From NCBI GenBank assembly GCA_017534305.1, contig JAFWCU010000001.1:124001-188000 (forward strand): a DNA stretch of 64,000 bases. The letters run 5' to 3'. Shown one piece after another: positions 1 to 9,565 of this stretch. Position 1 is the first letter of the stretch; every line of letters starts with the position of its first letter. Source of the stretch: Clostridia bacterium (GTDB lineage: Bacteria > Bacillota > Clostridia > TANB77 > CAG-465). Under the pieces are notes generated by a model, which saw nothing but the letters and a program-made list of their open reading frames with translations, was not told where the DNA came from and did not search any database. The position numbers and the translations under genes were made by a program.

Positions 1-351
1 GACATATTGAATGTTACTTCAGAAAGTGAACTTGAAATAGTAAATGCTAATTACAAATTAGCAAAAGAAAAATTAGATATAAACAATAATATATTTATAC
101 TTGACTCTAAAAAAGTAGTATATGATGTTCAAGAAGTATTAACTAGTTTCTTAAATGTAAATCATTATGTAGCAGAAAAGATAGATGAGTATGAAAAGAC
201 AATTGAATACTTTAAAGAGGAAAATAGTAAGATACCAAGTTATCTTGAAAAAATAGATGATTTAAATGAAAAACTTCAAGCAATTTATGGAAGTAGAACA
301 TATAAAATTTCAAAGAAAGTATCAAACATAATAAATAGAAAAAATAAGTAA
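1..351 (+). CDS. C-terminal fragment of a glycosyltransferase-cluster protein (5' end outside window)
   Basis: The reading frame is open from the first base, so this is the tail of a longer protein; the TTG at position 7 is not a convincing start because no ribosome binding site can be seen. About 116 residues are visible. They are charged and predicted helical, with a coiled-coil-like stretch in the middle (EKIDEYEKTIEYFKEEN). The end, YGSRTYKISKKVSNI, resembles the basic tails of many surface-polysaccharide glycosyltransferases. The stop is 14 bases before the next glycosyltransferase, with no terminator, so it belongs to the same operon. No catalytic motif is visible, so the enzymatic role is inferred only from context. 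Confidence 0.6.
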   Translation, partial: DILNVTSESELEIVNANYKLAKEKLDINNNIFILDSKKVVYDVQEVLTSFLNVNHYVAEKIDEYEKTIEYFKEENSKIPSYLEKIDDLNEKLQAIYGSRTYKISKKVSNIINRKNK

Positions 352-365
352 AGGAGTATGATAAT

Positions 366-2570
366 ATGAATGAATTAAAATTTTTTGATTTCTCAAAAGA
401 ACCAGGAAAAGTACTAGAAAGAGATATAAATGTAAAAATAGAAAAACCTCTAATTAGTATTATTACGTCATACTATAATGCAAAAGATTATATAATGCAA
501 ACTGCAAATTGTGTTTTTAATCAAACATTTCCATATTGGGAATGGATTATAGTTGATGATTGTAGTTCTAAAGAGGATCAAGAAATACTTGAAAAGCTAA
601 AGAACATGGATCAAAGAATAGTATTATATAGAAATGAAGAGAATCTTAATGCTATTAAAACTAGAGATTTTGCAATTAAAAAAGCTAGTGCAGAGTTTAT
701 TTATATTTTAGATTCAGATGATTTAATAGATAATACTGCACTTGAAACATCTTATGTGGCTATGATGACTCATCCAAAAGCCACTTGGGTGTATAGTAAT
801 TCTGTTGGATTTGGTTCACAAGAGTATTTATGGTGCCCTCCTTTTGATACAGATAAAGAGAAAAAAGAAAATTTATTATGTTGTACTGCTTTAATTAGAA
901 AACAAGCTGTACTAGATGTAGGATATATTTCTCCTGAAAAAGGATATGAAGACTGGTCTTTATGGTTAAGACTACTTGCTAATGGTGCAACACCACTTAG
1001 AATGTCATATTATTCTTTCTGGTATAGAAGGCACAATAAAGGAATACTAAGTAGCATTAACTCTAATAATTCTGCTATGAAAAAAGCATTTAAACAAATT
1101 AGAAAACTTGCTAAAAATGTTAAAGAAAAAGCAAATGCTATTCAATTTCCAAAAACTGATGATTATATTAGTTATGGTGCGCATCCTAAAGATTTTGACT
1201 TCGAAATGCCATTTATTCCAGTTGAAAAAAATCAAAAGAGAATATTATGTATTTTCCCTTGGTTAACACTTGGTGGAGCAGATAAATATAATTTACATCT
1301 TTTAGAAAAACTACATGAAGAAGGTTATGAGGTAACAATTGTTACAACTATTCCATGTGAATATGTTTGGAGACAAAAATTTGAAGATTATGCAAAAGAA
1401 ATTTTTGACCTTACTACTTTCTTAGACAAAAATGATTGGCCAGCTTTTATTAGCTATCTAATTAAATCTAGAAATTATGATTTATTATTCCAAAGCAATA
1501 GTATTCAAGGATATTATATGTTACCATGGATAAAATGTATGTATCCAGAATTACCAATAATAGATTATGTACATATGGAGGAATGGCACTGGAGAGATGG
1601 AGGATATCCAAGAGATTCTGTTGCCGTTGAAAAATATTTAGATCACACATATACATGTTCAGCATATTTAATAGATATTATGAAAAAAGATATGCATAAA
1701 CAGAAAGACAATATTGATGTTGTTTATATTGGAACAGAACATGATAAGTTTGATCCAGAAATAACTGAATTACCTAAAGATGAAGAATTAAAGAAACTTG
1801 AAGGTAAGAAAAAAGTTTTGTTCACATGTAGAATTGCAGAACAAAAGAGACCAATGCTTATGGTTGAAATTTTGAAGTACTTATGTAAGAGAAGAAATGA
1901 TATTGGTTTTGTTGTAGTAGGTGATGGAGACATGCTACCTGCTGTTAAAGAAAAAGCTCAAGCTTATGGAATTGCAGATAATATCGCTTGCCTTGGAGTA
2001 AAAAATGACGTTAGACCTTACTACAAATTATGTGATCTTACATTAATTTGTTCAATGATTGAAGGCTTAGCTTTAACTACATATGAATCATTATCTATGG
2101 GGGTTCCTGTAGTTACTGCTGATGTAGGTGGACAAAAAGAATTAGTAGATTCAAACGTTGGAAAAATAGTAAAATTATATCAAAATCCAAATGTAGATAT
2201 TAATAACTATAATTATTCTGAAGAAGAAATAAATGCTTATGTTGATGCAATTATAGAAGTACTAGACAAAGGCGATGAACTTAAGAAAAATTGTAGAACA
2301 AAAATATTAAATGGATTTACTGTAGAAAATATGAAAACAAATATGTTAAATATAATAAAGGAGAAAATCCAAAGTGGTACTAATATAAATCCAGATGATA
2401 TCAAAGGTGACTTAAATCTTGCAGAAAGAATTAATGTTTTATTCTTTGAATCAGATAGGGATGAATATATAAATCCGGATGCTCCTAAACTTCCACTTAA
2501 AAATGTTATTGGAAATAAGATGTGGAAGTATAAATTCTATAGAGATATAATGAACTCTAGAAACAAATAA
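366..2570 (+). CDS. Two-domain glycosyltransferase (GT2 + GT4 fusion)
   Basis: A 734-residue cytoplasmic protein with two catalytic modules. Residues about 28-230 are a GT-A fold GT2 domain (LISIITSYYNAKDYI, acidic VDD at 63-65, metal-binding DSDD at 116-119). Residues about 291-690 are a GT-B fold GT4 domain, beginning ILCIFPWLTLGGADKY and carrying the E-x7-E motif EGLALTTYE near 566-574, followed by GVPVVTADVGG. Such fusions usually add two successive sugars to a lipid-linked glycan; which sugars cannot be read here. A good ribosome binding site (AAGGAG) precedes the ATG. Only a few bases separate it from the next gene. The two families are clear; acceptor and donor are unknown. Confidence 0.9.
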   Translation: MNELKFFDFSKEPGKVLERDINVKIEKPLISIITSYYNAKDYIMQTANCVFNQTFPYWEWIIVDDCSSKEDQEILEKLKNMDQRIVLYRNEENLNAIKTRDFAIKKASAEFIYILDSDDLIDNTALETSYVAMMTHPKATWVYSNSVGFGSQEYLWCPPFDTDKEKKENLLCCTALIRKQAVLDVGYISPEKGYEDWSLWLRLLANGATPLRMSYYSFWYRRHNKGILSSINSNNSAMKKAFKQIRKLAKNVKEKANAIQFPKTDDYISYGAHPKDFDFEMPFIPVEKNQKRILCIFPWLTLGGADKYNLHLLEKLHEEGYEVTIVTTIPCEYVWRQKFEDYAKEIFDLTTFLDKNDWPAFISYLIKSRNYDLLFQSNSIQGYYMLPWIKCMYPELPIIDYVHMEEWHWRDGGYPRDSVAVEKYLDHTYTCSAYLIDIMKKDMHKQKDNIDVVYIGTEHDKFDPEITELPKDEELKKLEGKKKVLFTCRIAEQKRPMLMVEILKYLCKRRNDIGFVVVGDGDMLPAVKEKAQAYGIADNIACLGVKNDVRPYYKLCDLTLICSMIEGLALTTYESLSMGVPVVTADVGGQKELVDSNVGKIVKLYQNPNVDINNYNYSEEEINAYVDAIIEVLDKGDELKKNCRTKILNGFTVENMKTNMLNIIKEKIQSGTNINPDDIKGDLNLAERINVLFFESDRDEYINPDAPKLPLKNVIGNKMWKYKFYRDIMNSRNK

Positions 2571-2583
2571 TGAAGTGGTGAAT

Positions 2584-4305
2584 ATGATTAAAATAACTTT
2601 TTTTAATAATGATGATGTTTTTGTTAATAAATTTAAAGCTTTAGATGATGTAGAAATTGAATATGCAGATATTCGTGAAATGGAATCTAAAGCTAAAATA
2701 GGAAAAGATAATTCTCTTTATGAGGATTATCTTAGACTATTATATGCACGTGAACATGAAGGATTAAATATTTTTTCAAAATGTGAGCTCGTAGGTGAAA
2801 TGAGACAAGTATTAACTAATAATTTTTTTATGGGTTTTGATACTGAAAATACAATTTCATCTTCACTTATATATGTAAAAGAAAAAGATAATGTGTACAT
2901 TAACAAAGCAATAGAAATTATAGAAAATGAAAATGTAGATAATATAACTGAGGTTATGTCTAAAGCGGTTGGAGTGAATTTGTCTAAAATATATACAAGT
3001 CTAGTTAAGCTGGACAATAATTCATTTATATATCCTTATGACTATTTCTTTCCACTAGATTATGAAAAACATGGAAAAAGATTTTCAGAAAATACTAAAC
3101 TTGTAATGTATAAAGATGAACCTATGTCTAAAAAGGTTAAAAGAAAACTTAATTCTTTTAAAAAATATGGTGGAGCAGCCACTGTATATTTTAACTCTTT
3201 AATAGATACTTGGAGAGTTAATATAGGAAGAAAAAAGTATAATTTTATGCTTAAAGCTGGTATTGCTACAGATAAAAAAGCTGCTAAAGATCAAATTGAA
3301 GAAACAATAAATGTGTTGAGTAAATATGAAAAAAATATAGATTATATAATTATTCATAATCCAAATTGGATGGGTGTAACTTCTGCAACAAAAGAATTAT
3401 TTACAAACCTTGTACCATTACAAGAATTAAATTCAAATTCTGAAGTTGAAAAAGTTTGTTCAAAAATATTGGAGTTAAACCCTAAACAAGTTATTTTTAG
3501 CGCATTTGTAGATGGATGGGAAAAACTAGCTAGAGAGCTTAGAAAGAGAAATCCACAAATTAAGCTGAAAAGCTTTTGGCATGGATCTCATTCTCAAGTT
3601 GTAGATGAAATAAACTGGAGAACAAATACTCATGTGATTGAACTTCACAAAGAAGGCGTAATTGATGTTATGGGTACTTGTAAAGAAAGTTTACTTAATT
3701 TCTATTTATCTCAAGGGTATAAAGCTGCGTTTTTGAAAAATACAGTAAGACTAGATGATGAATTATTAAAAGAAGTTGAAGAATCTAAAAAATTAAACAA
3801 GAGTAAAAACATTAAAATAGGATTATATGCAGCAGGATTAGACTGGAGAAAAAACATGTATACTCAAATGGCTGCAGCGTCTTTATATGATAATGCAATT
3901 ATAGATTCACTACCTTTAAGTTATGAATCTGAAGTATTTATGTCTAAATTTAAAATAGGTTTAGACGGAAAAACTAAAGGTGTTCCTAGAAACGAACTTC
4001 TAAAGAGAATGGCACAAAATGATGTTAATTTATATGTAACATTTTCCGAGTGTGCTCCAATGCTTCCAATAGAATCAATGGAAGTTGGAACTCTTTGTGT
4101 TAGTGGTAATAATCATCATTATTTTAAGAATACTCCTTTGGAAGAATATTTAATTGTAAATAGAGAAGATGATGTTATTGCAATTAAAGAAAAAGTAGAC
4201 TATGCACTTAAAAATAAAGATAAAATCTTTGAATTATATAAAGCTTGGAAAGAAGATTATGATAAATCTTCTGCTGAAAGTATCGAAGAATTTTTGAAAA
4301 TGTAA
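2584..4305 (+). CDS. Putative GT-B glycosyltransferase, long form of a tandem pair
   Basis: A 573-residue protein; I start it at the ATG at 2584 rather than the upstream GTG codons, which overlap the likely ribosome binding site. Residues about 235-573 align along their length with the next gene: a HNPNWMG segment, KQVIFSAFVDGW, SFWHGSHSQ, and a C-terminal block with MAQNDVNLYVTFSECAP then LPIESMEVGTLCVSGNNHHYF. That block has the look of the donor-binding half of a GT-B enzyme. Residues 1-235 are extra and unlike anything I recognise. It lies between known glycosyltransferases in one operon, so a role in the same glycan is inferred. No signal peptide or membrane segment. Confidence 0.7.
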   Translation: MIKITFFNNDDVFVNKFKALDDVEIEYADIREMESKAKIGKDNSLYEDYLRLLYAREHEGLNIFSKCELVGEMRQVLTNNFFMGFDTENTISSSLIYVKEKDNVYINKAIEIIENENVDNITEVMSKAVGVNLSKIYTSLVKLDNNSFIYPYDYFFPLDYEKHGKRFSENTKLVMYKDEPMSKKVKRKLNSFKKYGGAATVYFNSLIDTWRVNIGRKKYNFMLKAGIATDKKAAKDQIEETINVLSKYEKNIDYIIIHNPNWMGVTSATKELFTNLVPLQELNSNSEVEKVCSKILELNPKQVIFSAFVDGWEKLARELRKRNPQIKLKSFWHGSHSQVVDEINWRTNTHVIELHKEGVIDVMGTCKESLLNFYLSQGYKAAFLKNTVRLDDELLKEVEESKKLNKSKNIKIGLYAAGLDWRKNMYTQMAAASLYDNAIIDSLPLSYESEVFMSKFKIGLDGKTKGVPRNELLKRMAQNDVNLYVTFSECAPMLPIESMEVGTLCVSGNNHHYFKNTPLEEYLIVNREDDVIAIKEKVDYALKNKDKIFELYKAWKEDYDKSSAESIEEFLKM

Positions 4306-4320
4306 AGTGAGGAATAGTAT

Positions 4321-5382
4321 ATGTCTAGACATGTTGAAAAAATAAAAAGAATAATACTAAAAGGTGGACAAGATAAAGAAGATAAAAAATACATTTTAGA
4401 TACTATATCTTCTTTTAAAGATAAAGATATTTTAGCTATATACAATCCTGAAAGTATTGGAATAATGAATTCAACACGTGATATGTTTGAAAACACAATA
4501 GGTATTAAGGAAATATATAGTGTTTCACTTGCTAAAGAAATAGCTCAAGCTATCGTGCAAGCAAATATAAAACAAGTTGTTTTTAGTTCTATTGCTTTTG
4601 GTTGGAAAACTTTAGCTGAACAAATTAGCATTTTGAATTCAGAAATTAAAATTAAATTTTTCTGGCATGGTGCACAAGCTATGCTTGTCCAAAGAGATGA
4701 ACCATACTTTTTCTATTCAATTATTGAATTATTAGATAGAGGTATTGCTCATTCTATTGGTTTTGCAAAAGAAAGTATGGCTGAGTTTTATAAACTAAAA
4801 GGATATAATTCATATTTTGTTCCTAATAACGTAAAAGGACTTAAAGCAAATAATAAATATGAGAAAAAAGAGGGAGTAAATAGAATTGGACTTTATTCTG
4901 CTGGAAGCAGATGGGAAAAAAATACATATAATCAATTAAGTGCAACTTCTTTAATAGATAATTCACTAGTAGATTTAAGCCCTTCTACAGAACTATCTAA
5001 TAGTTTTTGTGATCTTATGAATATAAATCTTGTTGATAGGAACTTAAAATATATGAAAAGACAAGATTTACTAGATAGAATGGCACAAAACGATGTTAAT
5101 TTATATGTAACATTTACTGAATGTTCACCGGTTCTTCCTCTTGAAAGTTTAGAACTAGGTGTTCCATGTTTAACAGGAGATAATCATCACTATTTCAGAG
5201 GTTCTAAATTATATGATTATTTAGTTGTTCATAGTGAAGACGATATTAATGAAATTGCTCAGAAAGCTAAAGATGCAATCGAAAATAGAGATGAAATTAT
5301 TAGATTGTATAGAGAATGGAAAGAAGACTATGATAAATTTGTAGAAGAAAGGTTAAAAGATTTTATCGAGAGTTGGGAGTAA
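4321..5382 (+). CDS. Putative GT-B glycosyltransferase, short form of a tandem pair
   Basis: A 353-residue paralogue of the preceding gene, matching its residues about 235-573 and lacking the N-terminal 235. Shared blocks are AIYNPESIGIMNSTRDMF, KQVVFSSIAFGWKTLAEQI, FFWHGAQA, and the strongly conserved RMAQNDVNLYVTFTECSP followed by LPLESLELGVPCLTGDNHHYF. The ATG is preceded by GTGAGGAATAGT (GAGG core). The stop codon lies three bases before the next start. It looks like a tandem duplication that either lost or never gained the N-terminal domain. Glycosyltransferase activity is inferred from the GT-B-like C-terminal block and the neighbours. Confidence 0.7.
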   Translation: MSRHVEKIKRIILKGGQDKEDKKYILDTISSFKDKDILAIYNPESIGIMNSTRDMFENTIGIKEIYSVSLAKEIAQAIVQANIKQVVFSSIAFGWKTLAEQISILNSEIKIKFFWHGAQAMLVQRDEPYFFYSIIELLDRGIAHSIGFAKESMAEFYKLKGYNSYFVPNNVKGLKANNKYEKKEGVNRIGLYSAGSRWEKNTYNQLSATSLIDNSLVDLSPSTELSNSFCDLMNINLVDRNLKYMKRQDLLDRMAQNDVNLYVTFTECSPVLPLESLELGVPCLTGDNHHYFRGSKLYDYLVVHSEDDINEIAQKAKDAIENRDEIIRLYREWKEDYDKFVEERLKDFIESWE

Positions 5383-5384
5383 AT

Positions 5385-6431
5385 ATGAATGGTATAAGTT
5401 TATCTATTATTGTACCTGTATATAATACAGAAAAATATTTAAAAAAATGTATAGACTCTATTATTAAAGCTATTGAGGTGTTAAATAAAAGAGTAGAAAT
5501 TATTGTTATTAATGACGGATCTAAAGGAAACACAGATGAAATAATTCAATCATATAGTGATATTTCCTTTATAAGATATATTAAACAAGAAAACCGAGGA
5601 AGAGGAGCAACTAGAAATCTTGGAATAAGAGAGGCTAAAGGAAGATATATTACTTTTGTTGATTCTGATGATTATATCAATGAAAATATGTATTATGATA
5701 TGTTTTTAGAAATAGATGCTAATGATAGAGATCTTGTTATTTGTGATGTTGAATCTGTTGATGAGAGTGAAAATAACCTTTTGCTTATACCTGGAAGAAA
5801 TAGCTTGATAGAAGATGTAAGATTATCTTGCTTTGATGTTATGATGGTTGCATCTTCAGTTAATAAAATATTTAAAAAAGAATTATTTGATGGAATTAAG
5901 TTTCCAGAAGATATTAACTATGAAGATTTAGCAACTATTCCTGTTGTTTATTTAAAATCAAAAAACATTGGCTATATTAATAAAGTGTATTATTATTATT
6001 TGCAAAATAGTAATTCAATAATGAATCAGGAATATGGTGTCGAAAAGTTGAATATTATTAAAGCTTTGCAAATAGCATTTGAAAATATAGATAAACTTAA
6101 TATATTAGAAGATGAAAAAGAAAAAGCTAAATATATGTTATTTACTAGAAGGTATTATGAAGAGATACTTGAAAAAATAATATTATCTGAAAATAAAGAT
6201 GAATTAATAGATTCATTTTTGGTATTAAGTAAAATGGTTATTGAAGTTATGAAAAATAATAGTTATTTATTAAAAGACTTTAAGACTCAAGGATTTATAA
6301 AAAACTATTATAATCAGAAGATGTTTGAATATATCTTATCTGGTAATAAAAATAAAATTAAAAAATTACTTCGAAAGAAAAGATATTATAGAAAAATAGC
6401 TATAATATATTCTTCTAATGGAATAAAGTAG
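5385..6431 (+). CDS. GT2 family glycosyltransferase
   Basis: A 348-residue GT-A enzyme. The N-terminal domain begins LSIIVPVYNTEKYLKKCIDSI, with IVINDGS for nucleotide binding and FVDSDDYI as the DXD-type metal site. The C-terminal 130 residues are helical and basic (KIKKLLRKKRYYRK), typical for membrane-surface association. I start at the ATG at 5385; the in-frame TTG at 5373 is part of the TTGGGAG ribosome binding site, and this site overlaps the stop of the previous gene, which suggests translational coupling. Donor and acceptor cannot be read from sequence. Confidence 0.9.
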   Translation: MNGISLSIIVPVYNTEKYLKKCIDSIIKAIEVLNKRVEIIVINDGSKGNTDEIIQSYSDISFIRYIKQENRGRGATRNLGIREAKGRYITFVDSDDYINENMYYDMFLEIDANDRDLVICDVESVDESENNLLLIPGRNSLIEDVRLSCFDVMMVASSVNKIFKKELFDGIKFPEDINYEDLATIPVVYLKSKNIGYINKVYYYYLQNSNSIMNQEYGVEKLNIIKALQIAFENIDKLNILEDEKEKAKYMLFTRRYYEEILEKIILSENKDELIDSFLVLSKMVIEVMKNNSYLLKDFKTQGFIKNYYNQKMFEYILSGNKNKIKKLLRKKRYYRKIAIIYSSNGIK

Positions 6432-6438
6432 GTATAAA

Positions 6439-6948
6439 ATGAAAGAAAAAGTTATAGAAAAGAAAAATATTATAGATAAAATAGTAGATTTTATAGGTAA
6501 GCCAAAGTTTTTAAAACCACTTGCAAACTTATATTATAATCATAGAGAAGTATGGCTTTATTTATTCTTTGGAGCACTTACTGTACTTGTAAATATTGTT
6601 TCATATAAGCTAATAAATATTACAGGTATAAATTATATGATAAGTAATGTCATTGCTTGGATTATCGCTGTAGTATTTGCTTATGTAACAAATAAATTAT
6701 ATGTTTTTGATAGTGTTACTGATACTAAAAAAGCATTTTTAAAAGAAATGATATCGTTTTTTGTGGCTAGAATTCTATCATTAGGAATAGATGTTTTAAT
6801 TATGTATATTGGAGTTACTTTAATGGGGATTAATGACATTTTAACTAAAGTATTAGCTAATATTGTAGTAATAATAGCCAATTATGTTATGAGCAAATTA
6901 TTTATTTTTAATAGAGATGACAACAGAGGTGAAAAAATTGAAAATTAA
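6439..6948 (+). CDS. GtrA family membrane protein (putative polyprenyl-linked sugar flippase)
   Basis: A 169-residue protein with a cytoplasmic N-terminus and four predicted membrane helices. It matches the GtrA family pattern: WLYLFFGALTVLVNIVSY for helix 1, the NVIAWIIAVVFAYVTNKLYVF signature for helix 2, and a final helix ending NYVMSKLFIF. GtrA proteins flip polyprenyl-phosphate sugars or assist their use; the mycobacterial relative Rv3789 works with the decaprenyl-phospho-arabinose pathway. Here the UbiA and HAD genes of a similar pathway lie two and three genes downstream. Its 3' end overlaps the next gene, so the two are probably translationally coupled. Confidence 0.85.
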   Translation: MKEKVIEKKNIIDKIVDFIGKPKFLKPLANLYYNHREVWLYLFFGALTVLVNIVSYKLINITGINYMISNVIAWIIAVVFAYVTNKLYVFDSVTDTKKAFLKEMISFFVARILSLGIDVLIMYIGVTLMGINDILTKVLANIVVIIANYVMSKLFIFNRDDNRGEKIEN

Positions 6949-8671
6949 AGAAGTTTTAAAAGATGAAAATACAACACCATTTATATTAGATTTAGGAATA
7001 ATCACTTTATTTTTTATATGTATTAATATTTTAAGTACAACAGCTTTGCAATTCTTGAATGTTGCAATAAATGGATTTAATGTTGTTTTTTCTGCAATAT
7101 TATCAATTATATTATTTATGGTATTAAGAGATAAGAAATATAGTATTAAAAGAAATTCAATTTGTATTTTGAGTGCTTTTTTAATATTTGTTATATTAAC
7201 TATTTTTGCAAGTAATGTTTATGATTTATCTGAAGATGGAAATACATATCATAAAACTGCAATAGGTAGTTTAAAAAATGGTTGGAATCCATTGTATGAA
7301 GATAATTACGAATTTAATAAAGAGAATATACCTAATATTTCAAATGAAAAAAATTCACTTTGGGTAAATCATTATCCAAAAGCTACATGGAATATTGCAG
7401 CTTCAATTTATTATATTACAGGAAATATTGAATCAGGAAAAGTTATAACATTTTTAACTATTTTTGCGTCTTTATGCATTTCCTATGCATATTTTGCAAT
7501 CAAGAAAATGAAAAAATGGCAAGCGTTACTTTTAAGCTTAGTGTTGTCATTTAATCCATTAGTTCTAGCGCAATTGTTTACGTATTATGTTGATGGAATA
7601 ATGGCTTTATATATTTATATGCTAGTATTAGCTTTGTTAGTTCTATATGATGATAGCATTGAATTAATATCTAAAACAGAAAAATGGTTACTAGTTGCTT
7701 CAATTATTATTTTTGTTATGAATATAAAATTTACTGGAGCATTTTTTGCATGCTTATTTACTATACCTTTTTATATTTTAGATTTAATTATAAATAAAAA
7801 AGTGGAAAAATTTTGGAAGTACTTCTTTGTGCAAACTGCATTATTTGCATTAATTGTAATAATTGGAATATTGCTTGTTGGTGCATCTTCATATGTGAAG
7901 AATACAATTTTTTATAAAAATCCGCTTTATCCATTAGCTGGTGAAGGGAAAGTAGATATAGTAACTACTATGCAACCAGAATCATTTGGAAGCAAAAACA
8001 GATTTGTAAAACTATTTGAATCACTTTTTGCAAAAACTGAAAATATTACATATGAATCAGGAGATGATCCTCAATTAAAAATACCATTTACAATTGAGGA
8101 TTTTGAACTTGAAAATATGAGATTACCTGATTCAAGAATAGGTGGATATGGTGCCTTGTATAGTGCAATATTTGTATTATCACTTGTTACAATTGTTATT
8201 AGTATGATATTTATATTTAAAAAAGACAAAGCTGTATTTACAATTATTTGTGTATTACTTATTCCTATCATTCTTACTACAGTTTTACTTGAAGAAGCAT
8301 GGTGGGCTAGATATTCTCCTCAATTATGGATACTTACTGAGATTGCTATATTTAATTTATTTTTCTTATTTAACACTTCAAATAAAAAAATTGGAAAATA
8401 TTTATCTGCTCTAGCATTTGTTTTATTGTTTGCTACAACTATTTCAAATAATTATTTATATTGTAAGCTTAGAGTGGATGATATTAAAGTGTTTAGAGGA
8501 ATATCTTCAGAAATTAATGTATTAAAAGAAAGCGATAACAAGGATATATCATTAAATTCACCTAAAGTTGGAATTTTATTTAATATTGAAGATGCAAATA
8601 TAGATTACACTTTAGTAGAGAAAAATGATAGTCAAGAAACATTTATATATAATTGGCAAATTGTATACTAG
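6938..8671 (+). CDS. Polytopic membrane glycosyltransferase-like protein (GT-C type)
   Basis: I choose the TTG at 6938 (577 residues) because AGAGGTG lies 6 bases before it; an ATG at 6917 would add 7 residues. The protein has roughly ten to twelve membrane helices. After the first helices there is an acidic extracytoplasmic loop with YDLSEDGNTYH and then NHYPKATWNIAASIYYITG, which resembles the first-loop acidic motif of GT-C enzymes that use polyprenyl-phosphate sugars. The C-terminus is a short soluble tail. The position between GtrA and UbiA suggests it consumes the lipid-linked sugar these make and flip. I do not recognise a precise family. Confidence 0.65.
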   Translation: MKIKEVLKDENTTPFILDLGIITLFFICINILSTTALQFLNVAINGFNVVFSAILSIILFMVLRDKKYSIKRNSICILSAFLIFVILTIFASNVYDLSEDGNTYHKTAIGSLKNGWNPLYEDNYEFNKENIPNISNEKNSLWVNHYPKATWNIAASIYYITGNIESGKVITFLTIFASLCISYAYFAIKKMKKWQALLLSLVLSFNPLVLAQLFTYYVDGIMALYIYMLVLALLVLYDDSIELISKTEKWLLVASIIIFVMNIKFTGAFFACLFTIPFYILDLIINKKVEKFWKYFFVQTALFALIVIIGILLVGASSYVKNTIFYKNPLYPLAGEGKVDIVTTMQPESFGSKNRFVKLFESLFAKTENITYESGDDPQLKIPFTIEDFELENMRLPDSRIGGYGALYSAIFVLSLVTIVISMIFIFKKDKAVFTIICVLLIPIILTTVLLEEAWWARYSPQLWILTEIAIFNLFFLFNTSNKKIGKYLSALAFVLLFATTISNNYLYCKLRVDDIKVFRGISSEINVLKESDNKDISLNSPKVGILFNIEDANIDYTLVEKNDSQETFIYNWQIVY

Positions 8672-8680
8672 GGGGAAAAA

Positions 8681-9556
8681 ATGGAAAAAATAAAAAATTA
8701 CTTTAAATTACTTAGAGTAAATCATTATTTGAAAAATTTTTTGGTTCTGCTTCCACTTGTATTTAGTTCAGAATTATTAAATCTTTCAAAGTTAAAAACA
8801 ACAGTGTTAGGCTTTATTGCCTTTTGTCTAACAGCATCAATTGTTTACATTATAAATGATTTAAAAGATATAGAAAATGACAAAAAGCATCCTGTAAAAA
8901 AGAACAGACCATTTGCAAGTGGCAAAGTTAGTAAAGTTGAAGGAATAATAATTCTTATAGTACTTACTTTAATTGTATTAGGACTAAGCTATTTTATTGG
9001 ATTTGAACATTGGATTACTTTACTACTTTTAGGTGTTTATTTATTACTTAATGTTTTCTATTCGTTTGGACTTAAAAATGTTCCAATTGTAGACATAGTA
9101 ATACTTGTTTCGGGGTTCTTCATTAGAGTAGTATATGGTGCTCAAATAATAAATCTAACTGTTTCTAATTGGATGTATTTAACTGTTATCTCTGCATCAT
9201 TCTATATGGGTCTTGGTAAGAGAAGAAATGAAATAATTAAGCAAGGTGATAAATCAAGAAAAGTATTAAAGTACTATACAAAAGAGTTTTTAGATAAGAA
9301 CATGTATGTTTTTTTGGGGTTATGTATTGTATTTTATGCATTATGGGCTGTAGATCCAACAACAATTAATAAACTTGGAAATAACTTGATGATTTGGACT
9401 GTTCCTTTTATTATGGTTATTTTAATGAAATATAGCTTAAATGTAGAAGGTAATTCATTTGGAGATCCAGTAGATGTAATTTTACATGATAAATCATTGC
9501 TTGCTATTGGAGTAATATATGCTCTTTCTATGTTTGGAATAATTTATATATTATAA
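8681..9556 (+). CDS. UbiA family prenyltransferase, decaprenyl-phosphate phosphoribosyltransferase type
   Basis: A 291-residue membrane protein with about eight or nine helices. The first aspartate motif NDLKDIEND is at residues 59-67, followed by KKHPVKKNRPFASG. The GLGKRRNEI segment and the C-terminal GDPVDVILHDKSLL are typical of the branch that moves phosphoribose from PRPP to a polyprenyl phosphate (mycobacterial Rv3806c), rather than menaquinone or heme prenyltransferases. The next gene is a HAD-IB phosphatase that could remove the 5-phosphate. A GGGGG ribosome binding site lies just upstream. Family is secure; the exact polyprenyl substrate is inferred. Confidence 0.85.
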   Translation: MEKIKNYFKLLRVNHYLKNFLVLLPLVFSSELLNLSKLKTTVLGFIAFCLTASIVYIINDLKDIENDKKHPVKKNRPFASGKVSKVEGIIILIVLTLIVLGLSYFIGFEHWITLLLLGVYLLLNVFYSFGLKNVPIVDIVILVSGFFIRVVYGAQIINLTVSNWMYLTVISASFYMGLGKRRNEIIKQGDKSRKVLKYYTKEFLDKNMYVFLGLCIVFYALWAVDPTTINKLGNNLMIWTVPFIMVILMKYSLNVEGNSFGDPVDVILHDKSLLAIGVIYALSMFGIIYIL

Positions 9557-9565
9557 AGGTGAAAT

